A DNA stretch of 64,000 nt from Pteria penguin (taxonomy: Eukaryota > Mollusca > Bivalvia > Pterioida > Pteriidae). Each line of letters starts with the position of its first letter. The stretch's first letter is position 1. Below the pieces are notes generated by a model. The model was not told the origin of the DNA. It made no database searches and was given only the letters and a program-made list of their open reading frames with translations. The position numbers and the translations under genes were made by a program. Where the stretch lies: NCBI GenBank assembly GCA_035048485.1, contig CM068587.1, positions 36,188,316 through 36,252,315 of the forward strand, read 5' to 3'. Shown one piece after another: positions 28,010 through 39,872 of the stretch.

Positions 28010-28966
28010 ATGTGGTATTAATTTGAATATGAGATGTACCTCTTTTACCACAAAATCATTTAATTTTTTATAATGACGATAACATCAAATGCACATGCAC
28101 TCATAGAATATGCCTATCATAATTCATATTTTTGCTTTATTTTTTCTCTTGGTTGAAATTATTTCATTGCTGTACTTTCCAGTTATTTTGAACGTCTTAC
28201 CTTTTCATCTTTTCCATCTTCTTTCGTTCTTTCATTATAAGTGATAAGACAATAAAATGTGGAAAGCATGATCAATAATAGCTGACATATTTACAATGCT
28301 TAAAATGGTGCAGACTTGGTTATATATCCTGACAGTCAATGTCATCTTATTACTTTCCCTGTTATTGCTGTTCCCTCATATATGCAGCTCAGTTGGAGAT
28401 TAGTTTATAACCTTAAGTAAGCTATCTATTGGCGAATCTTTTAGTCATTTCTCTGGTAAAATTTTCAATTGATTTCACCACAATAGTGATAAGTGACATT
28501 TCATTGAATCAATAATAATTTTATACATCATCTAATTATTGGTATATATATTTTAAAAAGTATTGAAAATAAAATGCTTTAACATGTTTTACATCATGTT
28601 ATACTTTAAATGATTTAAAAGAAGTTTCATCGCATTTCATTTATCATCATGTTAAGAGGATTTAAAACGTGTTTTTGCTCTTTCGATGAGGCCATTTTGG
28701 CAACTTATTTGCTCTTTATATATTTCTGACATTTTTCAATTTACTGTCCTAAGTTTGCAACGTGAATGCAATGTATATCCATATTTTTGTGACGTCCTCA
28801 ATGTGTGTGCCTACCTTTTTGTTTTACTTTTCTGATGAAGATTTTGTCATAAAATTAAGTCAGGTCTCGTCCTTCTTATTTCATTACTTCGGTTTTGAAA
28901 GGGACATTATTTGTGAAAATGTACACCTCATGCAACAAACAAATGCTTGTACACATGTCTAAGTTA
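28010..28966. other. No gene seen
   Basis: 3' flank of the preceding gene; AT-rich, with no supported exon. Confidence 0.4.
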
Positions 28967-28979
28967 CCAAATTATTCGA

Positions 28980-29244
28980 TTGATTGATTGATTAATTGAT
29001 TTTTGTTTAACGTAACACCACGAATATTTCACGTATATGGTGACGGCATCTGCCTGATGCATGGCATACAGATTTTGACCTTTACAACGGACCCACCCGA
29101 AGCAGTGAGGGATCTTTAACGTGCCATGCATACCACGACACGGGACATCGATTTTTACTTTCTCATCCGAAAGACAGGACACCGGCATGACCAGAACGGG
29201 AATCGAACCCCGACCTCCCGATTACCACTAGGCCACGCCGGCTT
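28980..29244 (-). mobile_element. Full-length tRNA-derived SINE, 13-bp target duplication
   Basis: Flanked by identical ccaaattattcga at 28967-28979 and 29245-29257. Read on the minus strand it starts gccggcgtggcctagtggta (A box), has the B box gttcgattcc, the body gtcctgtctttcggatgaga and tcactgcttcgggtgggtcc, then ggcagatgccgtcaccatat, and ends in a run of atca. This is the best-preserved copy type of the main SINE family in the window. Confidence 0.92.
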
Positions 29245-29257
29245 CCAAATTATTCGA

Positions 29258-30941
29258 GAATCCTAAACAACACCATAATAATAAGTCGAAGACCCAATCT
29301 AAATAAAAAGAAAGAAATACCGAAGGGTTAACCATATCTCATAGTCCATGGAACAGAAGGACAACATCGTGTATAGAGTCATATCCAGACAAACAACCCA
29401 AATAAAATCGAGGTGAAACCAGGTTTTCACGAGGACAGAGCTATGCATGAGGTAGATATTTCTTAGTGTCAGAATAATATGTATTAGTCACAGTAAATTT
29501 TAAGTAGATATTTCGGGTCAATACAACAGCACTGAAAACTGTGCCTCGGGAACTAACAGTCCACCAGCAGCGGTATCGACCAAGTGATAATCATACATAT
29601 CATAACATAATATAAATTATCCAAGGGTTGTTATTTTCCCTCAGTACTCACTGGTCAAAGGACTACTACGATATGAAAAATCACTAGCCCGCAAATGAAA
29701 CCTGGTGGTCCAGATATGAAGAGTGAAAATTGAGCGTTAAAACACAAGACTTCCTTTACTTTCATGTGATATCAAAGGGTCTGTCCTCAAGTTTTTGTCC
29801 CCCTAAATAGGACACTCGATTTATTAGCAAACTCATGGAATATACAGCAGAATAAACAGAACATAAGTTGATTTTCATCCTGGTCAACCCATTGGAATCT
29901 TTTTTATTTTAGTTATATTTCTTATCTTTGTTGTTTTACCATTATCATATTTTCAAGTCAGAATTTAAAATCTAAGTCTCTTGCAGGCCTAGTTAACGAA
30001 TCTTTTTGACGATCATTCAGCAGGGTTTATTTATTATTATTTTAATATATATTTTTTACTTTTAAATTCTATTTTTATTTGCTGGTCCGACGGACTACTA
30101 ATACATAATAATCAACTGGTCCGCCTATTGAAACATCAGGCGTTGGAACTCGGATTACCGTATTTTTCAACCCCTAGCATCATATATACATGTATGAATT
30201 ATGTGCACCATGTGCGCATTTCGACAAATACCATCTTTTCATGAAAAATTTTATGTTCCATATTTGTGAGAGCTGAGTATATACAAATTGTATTTAGTAC
30301 CAAGCATTGCAACTAAAATCTGAAATAGTAACTATTTCGAGGTGTATCCGAAACTCGTTTTAGAATAAATATAGAACATATATACCTTTTAATTTTGTGC
30401 ACCAGATGCGCATTTCTCTTCAGTGATGCTCGAGGCCGAATATCAAATAAATATTTGAAGAGCACTATTGAAACCAAAATGACAGAAAAGTGTTAGCTAT
30501 GGATAATTCGGTAAATCGAGCGGTGCCAATATCGATCGATAATGAGGAAGGATTTCATACTCTTAACTCGTATTAATAATGAAACGGTGTGATACACATA
30601 ATGTAAAGAATAAAAAACTTTCTATTTTACTTGTATGAATAAAGTTTACGAATAATTTCTAGCCACTGCGATGATGTTGATATGCATGTTCCTAATATTT
30701 TTTTGTATACATCATCATTACATGCAGTTTGTTTTTGTTTTTTTAATTAGGATCGAGTGGGGGAGGGGGGTAGCAGTCCTTTAGGTTAGTATTTAACATA
30801 TCCTTTGCAAATTTCAGGACATACATGTGAATTGGTATGGTATATTGCATGGTCGTTAATTCTTTAATTTTTTTAATTTCCTGGTTAATATTTGTGCATG
30901 GTGTTCAAGAACTTTATAGTGTTCCAAAACAACTAGAAGCA
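29258..30941. repeat. Unassigned repeats, no gene
   Basis: 29310-29440 resembles the Penelope-like 3' segments (tctcatagtccatgg, aaataaaatcgaggtgaaac). 29440-29600 (gagctatgcatgaggtagat, cagtccaccagcagcggtat) matches 40655-40830. 30385-30475 (attttgtgcaccagatgcgc, atttctcttcagtgatgctc) matches 48495-48605 and belongs to a repeat I recall as abundant in mytilid genomes. Confidence 0.5.
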
Positions 30942-32489
30942 ATGTCAACCAGATGTTGTGCTTTTAACTTCTGTACAAACAATGCTACAGAGATCACAAA
31001 ATGGAAGAAGCAGTTCTGTGAAATACATAATATTCAATTTGGGTTTGGGTCATGCATTTGTGAACCCCCCTTTTATCTTTTCCCTTTTCCAACTGAGCGT
31101 AAAGACAGTTATACCAGACAGAAATGGACCAGCATAGTCAATAGGAAGAATGGAGCAGAAAACTGGGCTCCTAAGGAAGATTCAAGAGTTTGTTCTGTAC
31201 ATTTTGTGGATGGTAAACCTACATCAGCTGATCCCTACCCAACACTTAAATTAGGATATACACTTCACAAGCCCATAACTTCAAGACCCCTCCAAACGAC
31301 AGACCTCCACTTTCTGAGGCGACTCCTGCAAAAAGGAAAAAACTTGCAAAAAGTGCAGTATTAGATGAGCCCATAAGTCCTTTCCAGGACTGTGATGTTG
31401 TTGGAGAGGAGCAAATTGGTTGTGAAAAACCTCAGGCTGCAGTGAATAATGTAGAATGTGACAAAATTGCTTTACTAGAAGCAAAAATTAAGGAACTTGA
31501 AATTAAAATTTCATCAAATGAAAAGTCAAAATTACATATGCAAACAAAACCATTTGATTTATATGCAGTAGTGAAATCTGATGCAAAAATGAAGTATTAT
31601 ACAGGGGTTCCAAATGTTGCATCATTTAATCATTTAAAGCATTTTACCTCATATTCATAAAGTACACTATTGGAAGGGTCCAAAAAGGCTATGTAATCCA
31701 CTGGAAGCAAAAAACAAGTTCTATAAAAATATCAGGGTTCTTAGTCGAAAAGAGGAAATGGTTATGTGCTTAATAAAGCTCAGGTTAGGTCTTTTGAATG
31801 AAGACATTGCAGACAGGTTCAGAGTCTCCTCTACTCATGTCTCTAGTGTTTTCACTACTTGGCTTAAACTCTTAAGCTCTGTGATGGGTACTCTAGTATT
31901 TAATCCACCAAAGGAGGTAGTCAAGGCTAACCTTCCCCCATCTTTCAGAAACAACACCTACAGAGACGTGCGTTATATCATTGATTGCACTGAGATTTTT
32001 ATAGAAACCCCCAATAACTTAGAGATTACAACCCAGACATGGAGTGATTACAAGCTCCATCATACAGCAAAAGTTTTGGTTAGTATTACTCCTGCTGGTA
32101 TGATCAATTTTGTTTCGGAGGCATGGACTGGTCGCGCAAGTGACAAGTTTGTTACAATGAACTCTGGGTTCATGAATACCGTCGTGCCGTATTATAAAGT
32201 CATGGCAGATAGGGGGTTTCCTATTAAAGAGGAACTGTTACTTTTGAGAGCAGAACTTTTGATGCCACCAGGCAGACGTGGTGTTTCTCAGATGTCTAGT
32301 TCTGATGTTGTTAAAACAAAATCTATAGCCAACAGACGTATTTACTTTGAGCAGGCAATTCGTCGAATGAAGCAATTTCATTTTCTTAAAAATTAGTTGC
32401 CCTTGACCCTTCTACACCATACTGATGACATTGTTAAGATAATAGCTGGCATATGCAATCTGTACCCACCACTGCCAAGGTACCAGTGA
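30942..32489 (+). pseudogene. THAP + DDE (DDE_Tnp_4) transposase of an ISL2EU-type transposon
   Basis: ATG 30942 opens a THAP zinc finger: CCAFNFCTNN, then PPFYLFPFPTE, WTSIVNRKNG and DSRVCSVHFVDGKPTS (the C2CH pattern). A coiled-coil-like segment (KIALLEAKIKELEIKIS) follows, then HKVHYWKGPKRLC, and the helix-turn-helix LRLGLLNEDIADRFRVSSTH. The catalytic DDE residues are in IIDCTEIFIETP, VMADRGFPI and YFEQAIRRMK. Three lesions break it: a frameshift near 31280, another near 31655, and a TAG at 32394-32396 where relatives have a glutamate, after which NLYPPLPRYQ reads to the stop at 32487-32489. It is convergent with the YqaJ gene at 33286-36922; together they make the two-gene layout of ISL2EU elements. 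Confidence 0.85.
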
Positions 32490-33285
32490 GTTTGGTGTAA
32501 TAATAGTCAAGTGGATCAGCAGATTTGAACTCTGGTCTACCAACTTTCCTTATGTAATCCATTATATGCATGCAGTAAGGAGACTGAATAAACTATATTA
32601 CTATGATTAACATGCATTGAAAATAAAGAACAATATATAACAATTGAAACTGTTTATATTGAACAAACATGAATGAACAAATTATATATTTAAAAGTCAT
32701 TACAATAAATGTATTCATATTTTTCATAAAAATATGGTACCATTATGTACAATCCGTTCATGCACAAAATAATGAATCAATTATGTAAAATATATCTTTT
32801 TTATCAGAAGCCTTGTTGAATTTACTTTTGGAGAATAGTTCAGAATCCAACTGTACATATTACTAGTGATATATGTATGTCACAAGCAAAATGTATGACT
32901 GTTGTATAAAGTTGTATACCCTTTGTTCAGTAGTACAGGGGTTAATTTATTCTTAATTGTTTTTCTTACATATATAAGCTTAAATCATATTCAAAATAGG
33001 CCATAGCAAATATTGTGGTCAAATTCGTCGTATTAAGTGAGATATGGCTGTCTAAAACTTGATGTTTATAAACAGGATACAGTATTTATGGAAACGTTTC
33101 TCTATTTACGAAATATTCCCTTTTTATTTTGATATCTCTGAAAGTTTCAGGCAAAAAATAATGTAATTTACGAAAAGTTAGTAACTTTGGCCATGCCAGA
33201 AAAATAGTTTTTGTTTTATTTGCTGTAAATTTGAAATTATGCTTAATTTATAGGGTATACCACTTCAAACTTTAGTACATGCACT
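32490..33285. other. Spacer between convergent transposon genes
   Basis: AT-rich, no coding signal. It probably holds the overlapping 3' untranslated regions of the two ISL2EU genes. Confidence 0.5.
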
Positions 33286-34599
33286 TCACAAGGATAAACA
33301 CCGAGAACACAGCCAAGTTGTCATTTTGTTCAAACATGCTTTTGATATATTGACACATTTAAAGTGAAACTACTGTTCACATAAGTCACAACATATGCTT
33401 CTGTGTGCAAAGGACTTTATGTTCTCTTGTTCTAAAACCTGGCATTTGCAGATAGTGCAGAAATACACATGGCCAGAACCTACAACTTCCATTGGTTCAT
33501 TTTCATTTGATATTGGTGTCGACAAATAACTCCTACTGTCATTATCAGTATTGTCTCTGTCTTTCGAGTAACTTTGGTGCAATGAATGTTTTGAGGAAAA
33601 ACATCAAACTGTCTTTAACTCTTGCATAATAGTGTTCCTGGAAAGCAATTCTCCTTAAAAATGTACCATTACAGGAGTATTCAAAGAAATCACACCATTT
33701 CCGTTGTGTGATGGCCATTTGTCCTTGAACTGGGCAGAAGTATCTGTGATTTTGTCTTATTTCTAAAGCATTACATGCATATGAAATGTAATTTGGCAAA
33801 TTACATGTACAAAAGGAATGACATGAATCACATTTAGGTTTCAGTGTACATTTTACTTCAAGCAGTCCACTTCCACAACAGTCGCAAGATACTACCATAT
33901 CAGGACTTGCAGCCAAGTATGAATTATTTGGATCTAGAAATAACCCACATACCTGAAAGCATGCATTGACATGGTTACTTGCATACTGCTTACAGTAAAT
34001 GTCTTTTGCAACTGGATCACTCTCCCGGCCAAACTTCAGTGCTCTAATGTTTGTATTTGGTGATGTAATACCTAACACTGTTGATATTGATGAACTCATG
34101 TCAATGTCAGAGTTTTTCTTAAAAGAGTTTACACGAGTATGTACATTGTAAAAGTTCGAAGCTGTAATTCTACCGCTTCTCAACCTATGCCAATAACTGT
34201 TACCGCTCTGACCAATAGTTTTTTCTTGAACAGCTTGCACTGTTTCACTTGTCAGTATTGGTTGTTGATCTAAAAAGGCCTTTGTTGTTTTAACACCTTC
34301 CAATTTCACGATGTTATCCATAACGTAACTGTCTATATTGATTTTACTGTCTGCAGATAAAACAGGCAGGTGGTTGGTTTTTACACTAGCTTTTGTCTCT
34401 ACTGCTGGAACTGATTCCTCTGGGAGGTCAATTCCTGAATTGTATTTTAAATACAAATGGATAATTATTAGCATGCAGTACTGGTACATACACAATTGTA
34501 CATGTATTATAGGCCAATAAAGCTTTATATTTAAATCTATATTTTTAGAAAATTTTCATAAGGCAAAATAAAAATGTGTTAGACAATATCATCATACTG

Positions 34600-34785
34600 C
34601 CATTCAGAGAAAAGAGTAAAAACCGAAGGAGTACCGATAGGCTACTGTAATAACAACATCTCATAGTCCAAGGATCAAATACACAAAATCGTGTATAGTG
34701 TCACAATCAGACAAACCCTAATAAAACTGAGGTGAGATCAGGTGCCCGGGAGGAGTAAGCATCACCTGGTTGCAAAGAGTAAAGT
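34600..34785 (-). mobile_element. Penelope-like 3' end fragment
   Basis: Contains tctcatagtccaaggatcaa, atcgtgtatagtgtcacaat, aataaaactgaggtgagatc and aggtgcccgggaggagtaag, the 3' segment shared with 20935-21080 and 56935-57005. It lies within an intron of the YqaJ gene. Confidence 0.6.
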
Positions 34786-35935
34786 ACATGTGTATTATTT
34801 TAGTGAAATGTGTACTTCAATATATCAACTAATATGTTATTTAAATTTCACAATATACCTTTGAAGAGGCATGCATTTAGCAAAGCTTCTCTCATATCAT
34901 CAGTGAATGCGACTGTGTTAATGGTCATGGACTCCTCTGGTCTGTATCGCATCTTCTGACTCGAAACCAGAGATCTAGATTTCACTATAAAGGTAAAAAC
35001 AAAGTAATTACAAAATGTTATTCACAAGCATTCTGATATGTATTGCTGAAGTAAGTGATTAGAGATATCACAAGTGTGTCTGTATCTAGGTAGTCTAGAT
35101 CATGCCTAGAAGAATAAGACCTCTTGCTGCTCGCTGCATGCATGTCCTTTTGCATGTACAAAATATTTTTATACTGTACATGCGTGTAAGCATATATCTG
35201 AAATATGACCAAGTTTGACCTTATATAGCTAGCAATCAATCAACTAACAGTACAATACAATGTAAACAACTGCATTATGATAAACAAAACTTAAATTCTG
35301 TTATGTACATCAGCCAACAAAAACATTATGTGACTGACCCGCTACAGCATATAATATTAAATATATCCTAACTCATATCTTGAAGGACCATAAAATTCCG
35401 CAAAACTTTAAGGGGCCAAGTTTTAAATTAATTTCAGTTACTAAAATTTTTATTATGATCAAAATAAGGCTTCAAATTTATAAAATTAAATATGTTAAAA
35501 GTTTCATGACAATTGAAATTAATTAATATTTTACCATTAGAATACACTTCTACATTTACCTTGACCATGTCGTGATTTTCTGACATTAAGGTCTTTAATT
35601 CGTATAGGCACCACTTGTGTTGCTGTTGGGACCTTCCAATTACAAGACAATGAAGAACAAGATGAAAGACCCAATTTATTTGCTGACTCAACTCGAAACA
35701 TTAAGGCTGCTACATGGTTGCACGTCTGACCCATTCTGCAAGATAAAATAGAAACTAATTTTTTTAAAATAATGATACATGCATGATGTATTGTATATAA
35801 ACATGATAATAACAATATCTCATAGTCCAAGAGTTTCTAAGCCAGGAGTTTCTATGCATGTTGGTGTAACAGGTTATTGGGGTTTTTTTTATTTCACTTC
35901 CACAAAATTAGTCACATTGTTAAATTGAATCAGAA

Positions 35936-36113
35936 AGCCGGTGTGGCCTATTGGATGGTCCTGTGTCATGGTAGGAGTGGCACGTAAAATATCTCTCACT
36001 GCTTCGGGTGGGTCCGTTGCACAGATCTAAATTTGTATGCCCCACATCAGGCAGATGCCGTCACCATACACATGAAATATTCGTGGTGTGACGTTAAACA
36101 AAACTCAAACAAA
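35936..36113 (+). mobile_element. Internally deleted tRNA-derived SINE, 16-bp target duplication
   Basis: Bracketed by ttaaattgaatcagaa (35920-35935) and ttaaattgaagcagaa (36114-36129), one mismatch. It starts gccggtgtggcctattgg but jumps to the body (ggatggtcctgtgtcatggt), losing the B box and about 90 bp; the rest (tcactgcttcgggtgggtcc to gacgttaaacaaaactcaaa) is intact. It is in an intron of the YqaJ gene. Confidence 0.88.
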
Positions 36114-36922
36114 TTAAATTGAAGCAGAAGATCTTCAGGAGTGAATTACTGAAATCTTAGTGCCACGGCTTGGGATTGAACCTAAGACCTATGTTTTAAC
36201 ATTTCGTTACCGTCTTATTTGAGAAATACAAGATAACTTACCCTGCAGTGCATGAGCAGAAAGCCGATTTAACTGTTCCGGTTTCTTTGCAAACGGCTAT
36301 CCACAGAGTATGGTTTTTGTCTTTGAGTCTCTGGCTTGGCGTGCACTTTGCTCTCAGGTAACAAAAAGAAGATGATGGCGAAATTGGGTGATAAAATATT
36401 TCCTTTATGAATTTTGATTCTAGATATTCGTATGACTTTCCAACTTTATAGTCATTCATGTATGATCTCAAGTTATTACTGTTGCCTCTGTCAATTAAAA
36501 ACTTCACAATGTTGGATAAGAATAGGGGAGGCCAGTGTCCACTTCTCTCATCCTGCCAGCCACCTCCAATCTGTAAGGGGTCTGGTAATATTTTGCCATC
36601 GATGAACAACAACTCTTTATATTCCTTCTAGAGCTGAGCAATATAATCCGAATCAGACACTTTCAATGGAATTTTCATAGTATTGGAAGCGAAACAAAGA
36701 GCCGCTAACTCTGCTTTTGTGCCATCGGTTGACAGACCCCTCTTGCTTAAAAATTCTTTCAACGCTTCCACTTTCCAAGAATTAAATATATCTAGCGAAA
36801 AAGTTCCATTATGTATAAATTATGAAAATTGATCAAATAAAAAGTTTCAGAAATCGTATCAATAGTTCAAAACCATAATACGCTACACTAAGTTTTCCTT
36901 CGCAGTTCGCGGCAAACGCCAT

Positions 36923-38330
36923 TGTTGTTTACGTTGTCCCTATCCGATTTATTGCCGATTGACCCCGTGACCTCGCTGAGGCCGCATAAGTCGCGTCAAA
37001 AAGTGTTGATGGGAGTATAGAATTAGAAAATACATACTTTTTCTCCAACCCTTCCACAAACATGCACAACTGATTATGATGTATTTTTAATCATTGGCAT
37101 GTCAAATTGATATATTTAAACATACAACTACATGTATCATTATCATTGATTCTTGAAGATGCCACCTTAAATCCCAGTCTTTCTTATTTGAGACTTACAC
37201 GTGAACATGATTGGGGTGTTATGTTATGTGTCTTCTGCATGACTTTTATTTTATCGAAATATATCACAAGTTCCGGTAAATAGAGTTATCGGTCCTTGCC
37301 ATTCCCTAGCGGCTATTATAAATGTTACATTACCTTGTCAACGGAATAAACAGCTTATCCGATTAGCAATATATCCGTCGAACAGTCAACAATTCTTTAA
37401 CACACTTAATATTGCTGCATTTCTTGCAGATTTGTTTTCAGATTTAAGTTTTTTACAATGAGGTAAATGAACCAACAAGAGCGAAGTATCTGACAAGGGA
37501 AATACATAAATATTCTTAGTCACAAAAAATTCAATTAATAAGCTTACGAAAGTCGATACCTTTCCTTCACTAAAATAATTATGTCCACCAATTTGAGAAA
37601 ATGAGAGTATATACTAAATTCATTGTAGAAATTGACCATGAATCGTAAGATTCACATTGATGAGAGTCAGTCATTCATTAGCATTTGTTTTTATTGTTGG
37701 AACAAAGAAGCATCTTTGAAGGATGACATTAATAATCGACAGTCAGAATATGGCAATGTATTTACAATGCTAGTCTAATTCCTTCGATGAACCAAGCTAA
37801 ACAGACTCGGTTCATCAGCCCATGAACTTGGGTCATGGAAGTAGTACCCGGCGTATGGCAAATCACATGCGTAGTAATATAAAAAGAGGCGGGGCTTACT
37901 CAAGTTCAATGCCGATGTTCTATTATTGTTGTAATGCATCTGTTAATTTTGAGCAATTAAAGAAATTACCTGGACAGATAGAGTATTTTTTAGCATTCTA
38001 GACACGCACTGTATTGCGTGGCGGAAGTACTTTTCCACTTCAGGAAAAATTCGGTCCTTGCCAGTTTGATAACGGGGAATTTGATACTTTGTTTTCAAAA
38101 AAGAACCTTTTAAAATGCATTGTAAATATAAGGAATCGCGGTTCACGTGATTTGTTTGTTTCTCACCCAAGTTCATTCCCCATGAACCTAGAAGACAGTC
38201 AATTCTTAAATGAGATGTGTATAACGTGTGAGCAGAATAAAGACCCCCTCAATGTTGTAAATATTGAAAGGAAACATAATAGATAGGACTTTTCCTGATC
38301 TTAAATATCTTTGTTTTCAGATGTTTTATG
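36923..38330. other. No gene seen
   Basis: The outer edge of the ISL2EU element should fall early in this stretch, but no terminal inverted repeat matching the left side was found. A TATA-like word next to a GC box (aatataaaaagaggcggggc, 37877-37896) could be a promoter; no exon behind it could be supported. Confidence 0.35.
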
Positions 38331-38343
38331 CTTTCATACAGAT

Positions 38344-38604
38344 AAAGCCGATGTGGCAAAGTAGGTAGGGTACTCGGCTCGAGACCGAGAGGTCCAGGGT
38401 TCGACTCCCGCCTTGGGCGCACTGGTGTTCTGTCCTTCGGATGACACAGTAAAACCCGAGGTCCCGTGTCACGGTAGGCCTGGCGCGTAACAGATCCATC
38501 ACTGCTTCGGGCGGGTCCGTTGCAAAGTTGCAATGCATCAGGCTGATGCCGTCACCATATACGTGAAATATTCGTGGAGTGACTTAATGCAATATTCAAT
38601 CAAT
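38344..38604 (+). mobile_element. tRNA-derived SINE, 13-bp target duplication
   Basis: Flanked by ctttcatacagat (38331-38343) and ctttcattcagat (38605-38617), one mismatch. A box gatgtggcaaagtaggtagg and B box gggttcgactcccg, then the standard body (gtgttctgtccttcggatga, tcactgcttcgggcgggtcc, tgatgccgtcaccatatacg) and an atca tail. The anticodon-arm region differs from the 28980 copy, suggesting a different tRNA source or subfamily. Confidence 0.9.
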
Positions 38605-38617
38605 CTTTCATTCAGAT

Positions 38618-39872
38618 GGAAATGAAACTCTGTGTCTGGAAGAATCAAACACATTGCAAATGACACTATGTCTCTATTTGGAGCACTCACTGACTCAGCT
38701 AAGACGTGAAAGTTATTAAATAGTAAAACAATATTAGTCTCCTACTGTTCCATGACGAAAATAACAGAAGCAAGAGTAATGGGCCGTAAGGTTTTATTGC
38801 TCGGCGAACATATTTACTTATAAAATCTAGATTTGTTCAAGGAGTATACATTTTTAGGATGACAAATAACAAGCACATTTCTAATATTTATAGTATATAA
38901 TGATGAGAAAAAATATACCTTTAAGTTTATCCTGCTCTATATTCACTTTCTCCGGAAAACGTGATATACTACCCAAATTAATGGTCTTTGTTCATGCGCA
39001 AAGATGCAAAAGTTGTATAATATAGTCGGTACGATTCATGCACATCAAGATATGAAAGAAAAGAAAAGATGTATATAAACTGACATAATCTTTACTCGCA
39101 GAGACACCTTCATGATATTAGAAATATATGAAACCATATTTTATAGACGGTCAAATGACAATCATGCAATTGATAAAGACTTATTGTGAAAGAAGTTTGA
39201 TAACATACACAAATACATTTAATATCACATTACTGGTTCCGGAAAAACAGAGAAAGGATCAACACACAGTTGACTAAAACAGTAAAAATGTATTAACACT
39301 TGCATAAATGAAACAAAGAAGAAAAAAGACAACAGTTAAATATTTTTACCCTAAAATCAAGTTGTGTACGTAAGACGAACAAGCAAAGACAATGTATAGA
39401 CAGAATTTGTCTTTCTATAGGCAAGTTTATTCTAGAGACGGTGTCATGACAAAAATTCAGAACCGACTTATAGTCAAATAACATCTTGTACGATGACGTA
39501 TGATTTATGCAGCATCAATAGTTAATTTGAAGTCAATATAAAACTGTGTAGTGATTCAACATGAGTGCAAGAATTTCTCGATTACGTGAGAATGATTGTT
39601 ATGTCCTAATTTTGTATTTCTACTAATTTTCATAACATACATAATATATGATTTAAATATAGTTAAAGGTTTACAGTTACTTGTATCAACTGAATCTATA
39701 GGAATATTCAAATAGTGACCCTCCCTGCTCATGTCATGGAGGACTTATTAACTAAATTATGCTATAAGAATGCTAATAACTCAACACATGTTTGCATTCA
39801 TATTTTGTATTAAGTATTAATGCATTCTGCATGACAAGCAAGTTATTTCCGTCTGGATTTCATATTTTCATA
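38618..39872. other. No gene seen; upstream region of the next gene
   Basis: AT-rich. It presumably holds the promoter of the gene starting at 39873, but no TATA box or initiator could be placed with confidence. Confidence 0.35.

Larger units (their letters stand above)
33286..36922 (-). pseudogene. SAP-SWIM-YqaJ-PHD protein of an ISL2EU-type transposon (5 exons)
   Basis: Minus-strand exons: 36922-36889 (MAFAANCEGKL), 36791-36242, 35735-35560, 34984-34859 and 34434-33286; phases agree at every junction. Exon 2 encodes a SAP domain (WKVEALKEFLSKRGLSTDGT) and, with exon 3, a SWIM zinc finger split by the intron (CSCTAG / MGQTCNHVAALMF). Exon 5 is a lambda-exonuclease/YqaJ nuclease: YWHRLRSGRITASNF, ALKFGRESDPVA, LAASPDMVV, LLEVKC and VQGQMAI, holding the D, ExK and Q motifs. 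The C-terminus is a PHD-type finger (CTICKC, ICCDLCE, FHFKCVN, WLCSRC). Lesions: TAG at 36628-36630 in exon 2, a frameshift near 33570, and a TAG replacing the PHD tryptophan near 33370. The accessory nuclease gene pairs with the THAP transposase; its exact role in transposition is not established. A SINE (35936-36113) and a Penelope-like fragment (34600-34785) sit in its introns. Confidence 0.85.

Noticed and set aside
30700..37050. Terminal inverted repeats of the ISL2EU element
   Set aside because: Scanned both flanks by eye and found no convincing inverted match, so element boundaries are left open.
38014..38286. Open frame and its antisense partner (IFPEVEKYFRHAIQCV)
   Set aside because: Coding texture is ambiguous and neither strand has splice or motif support.
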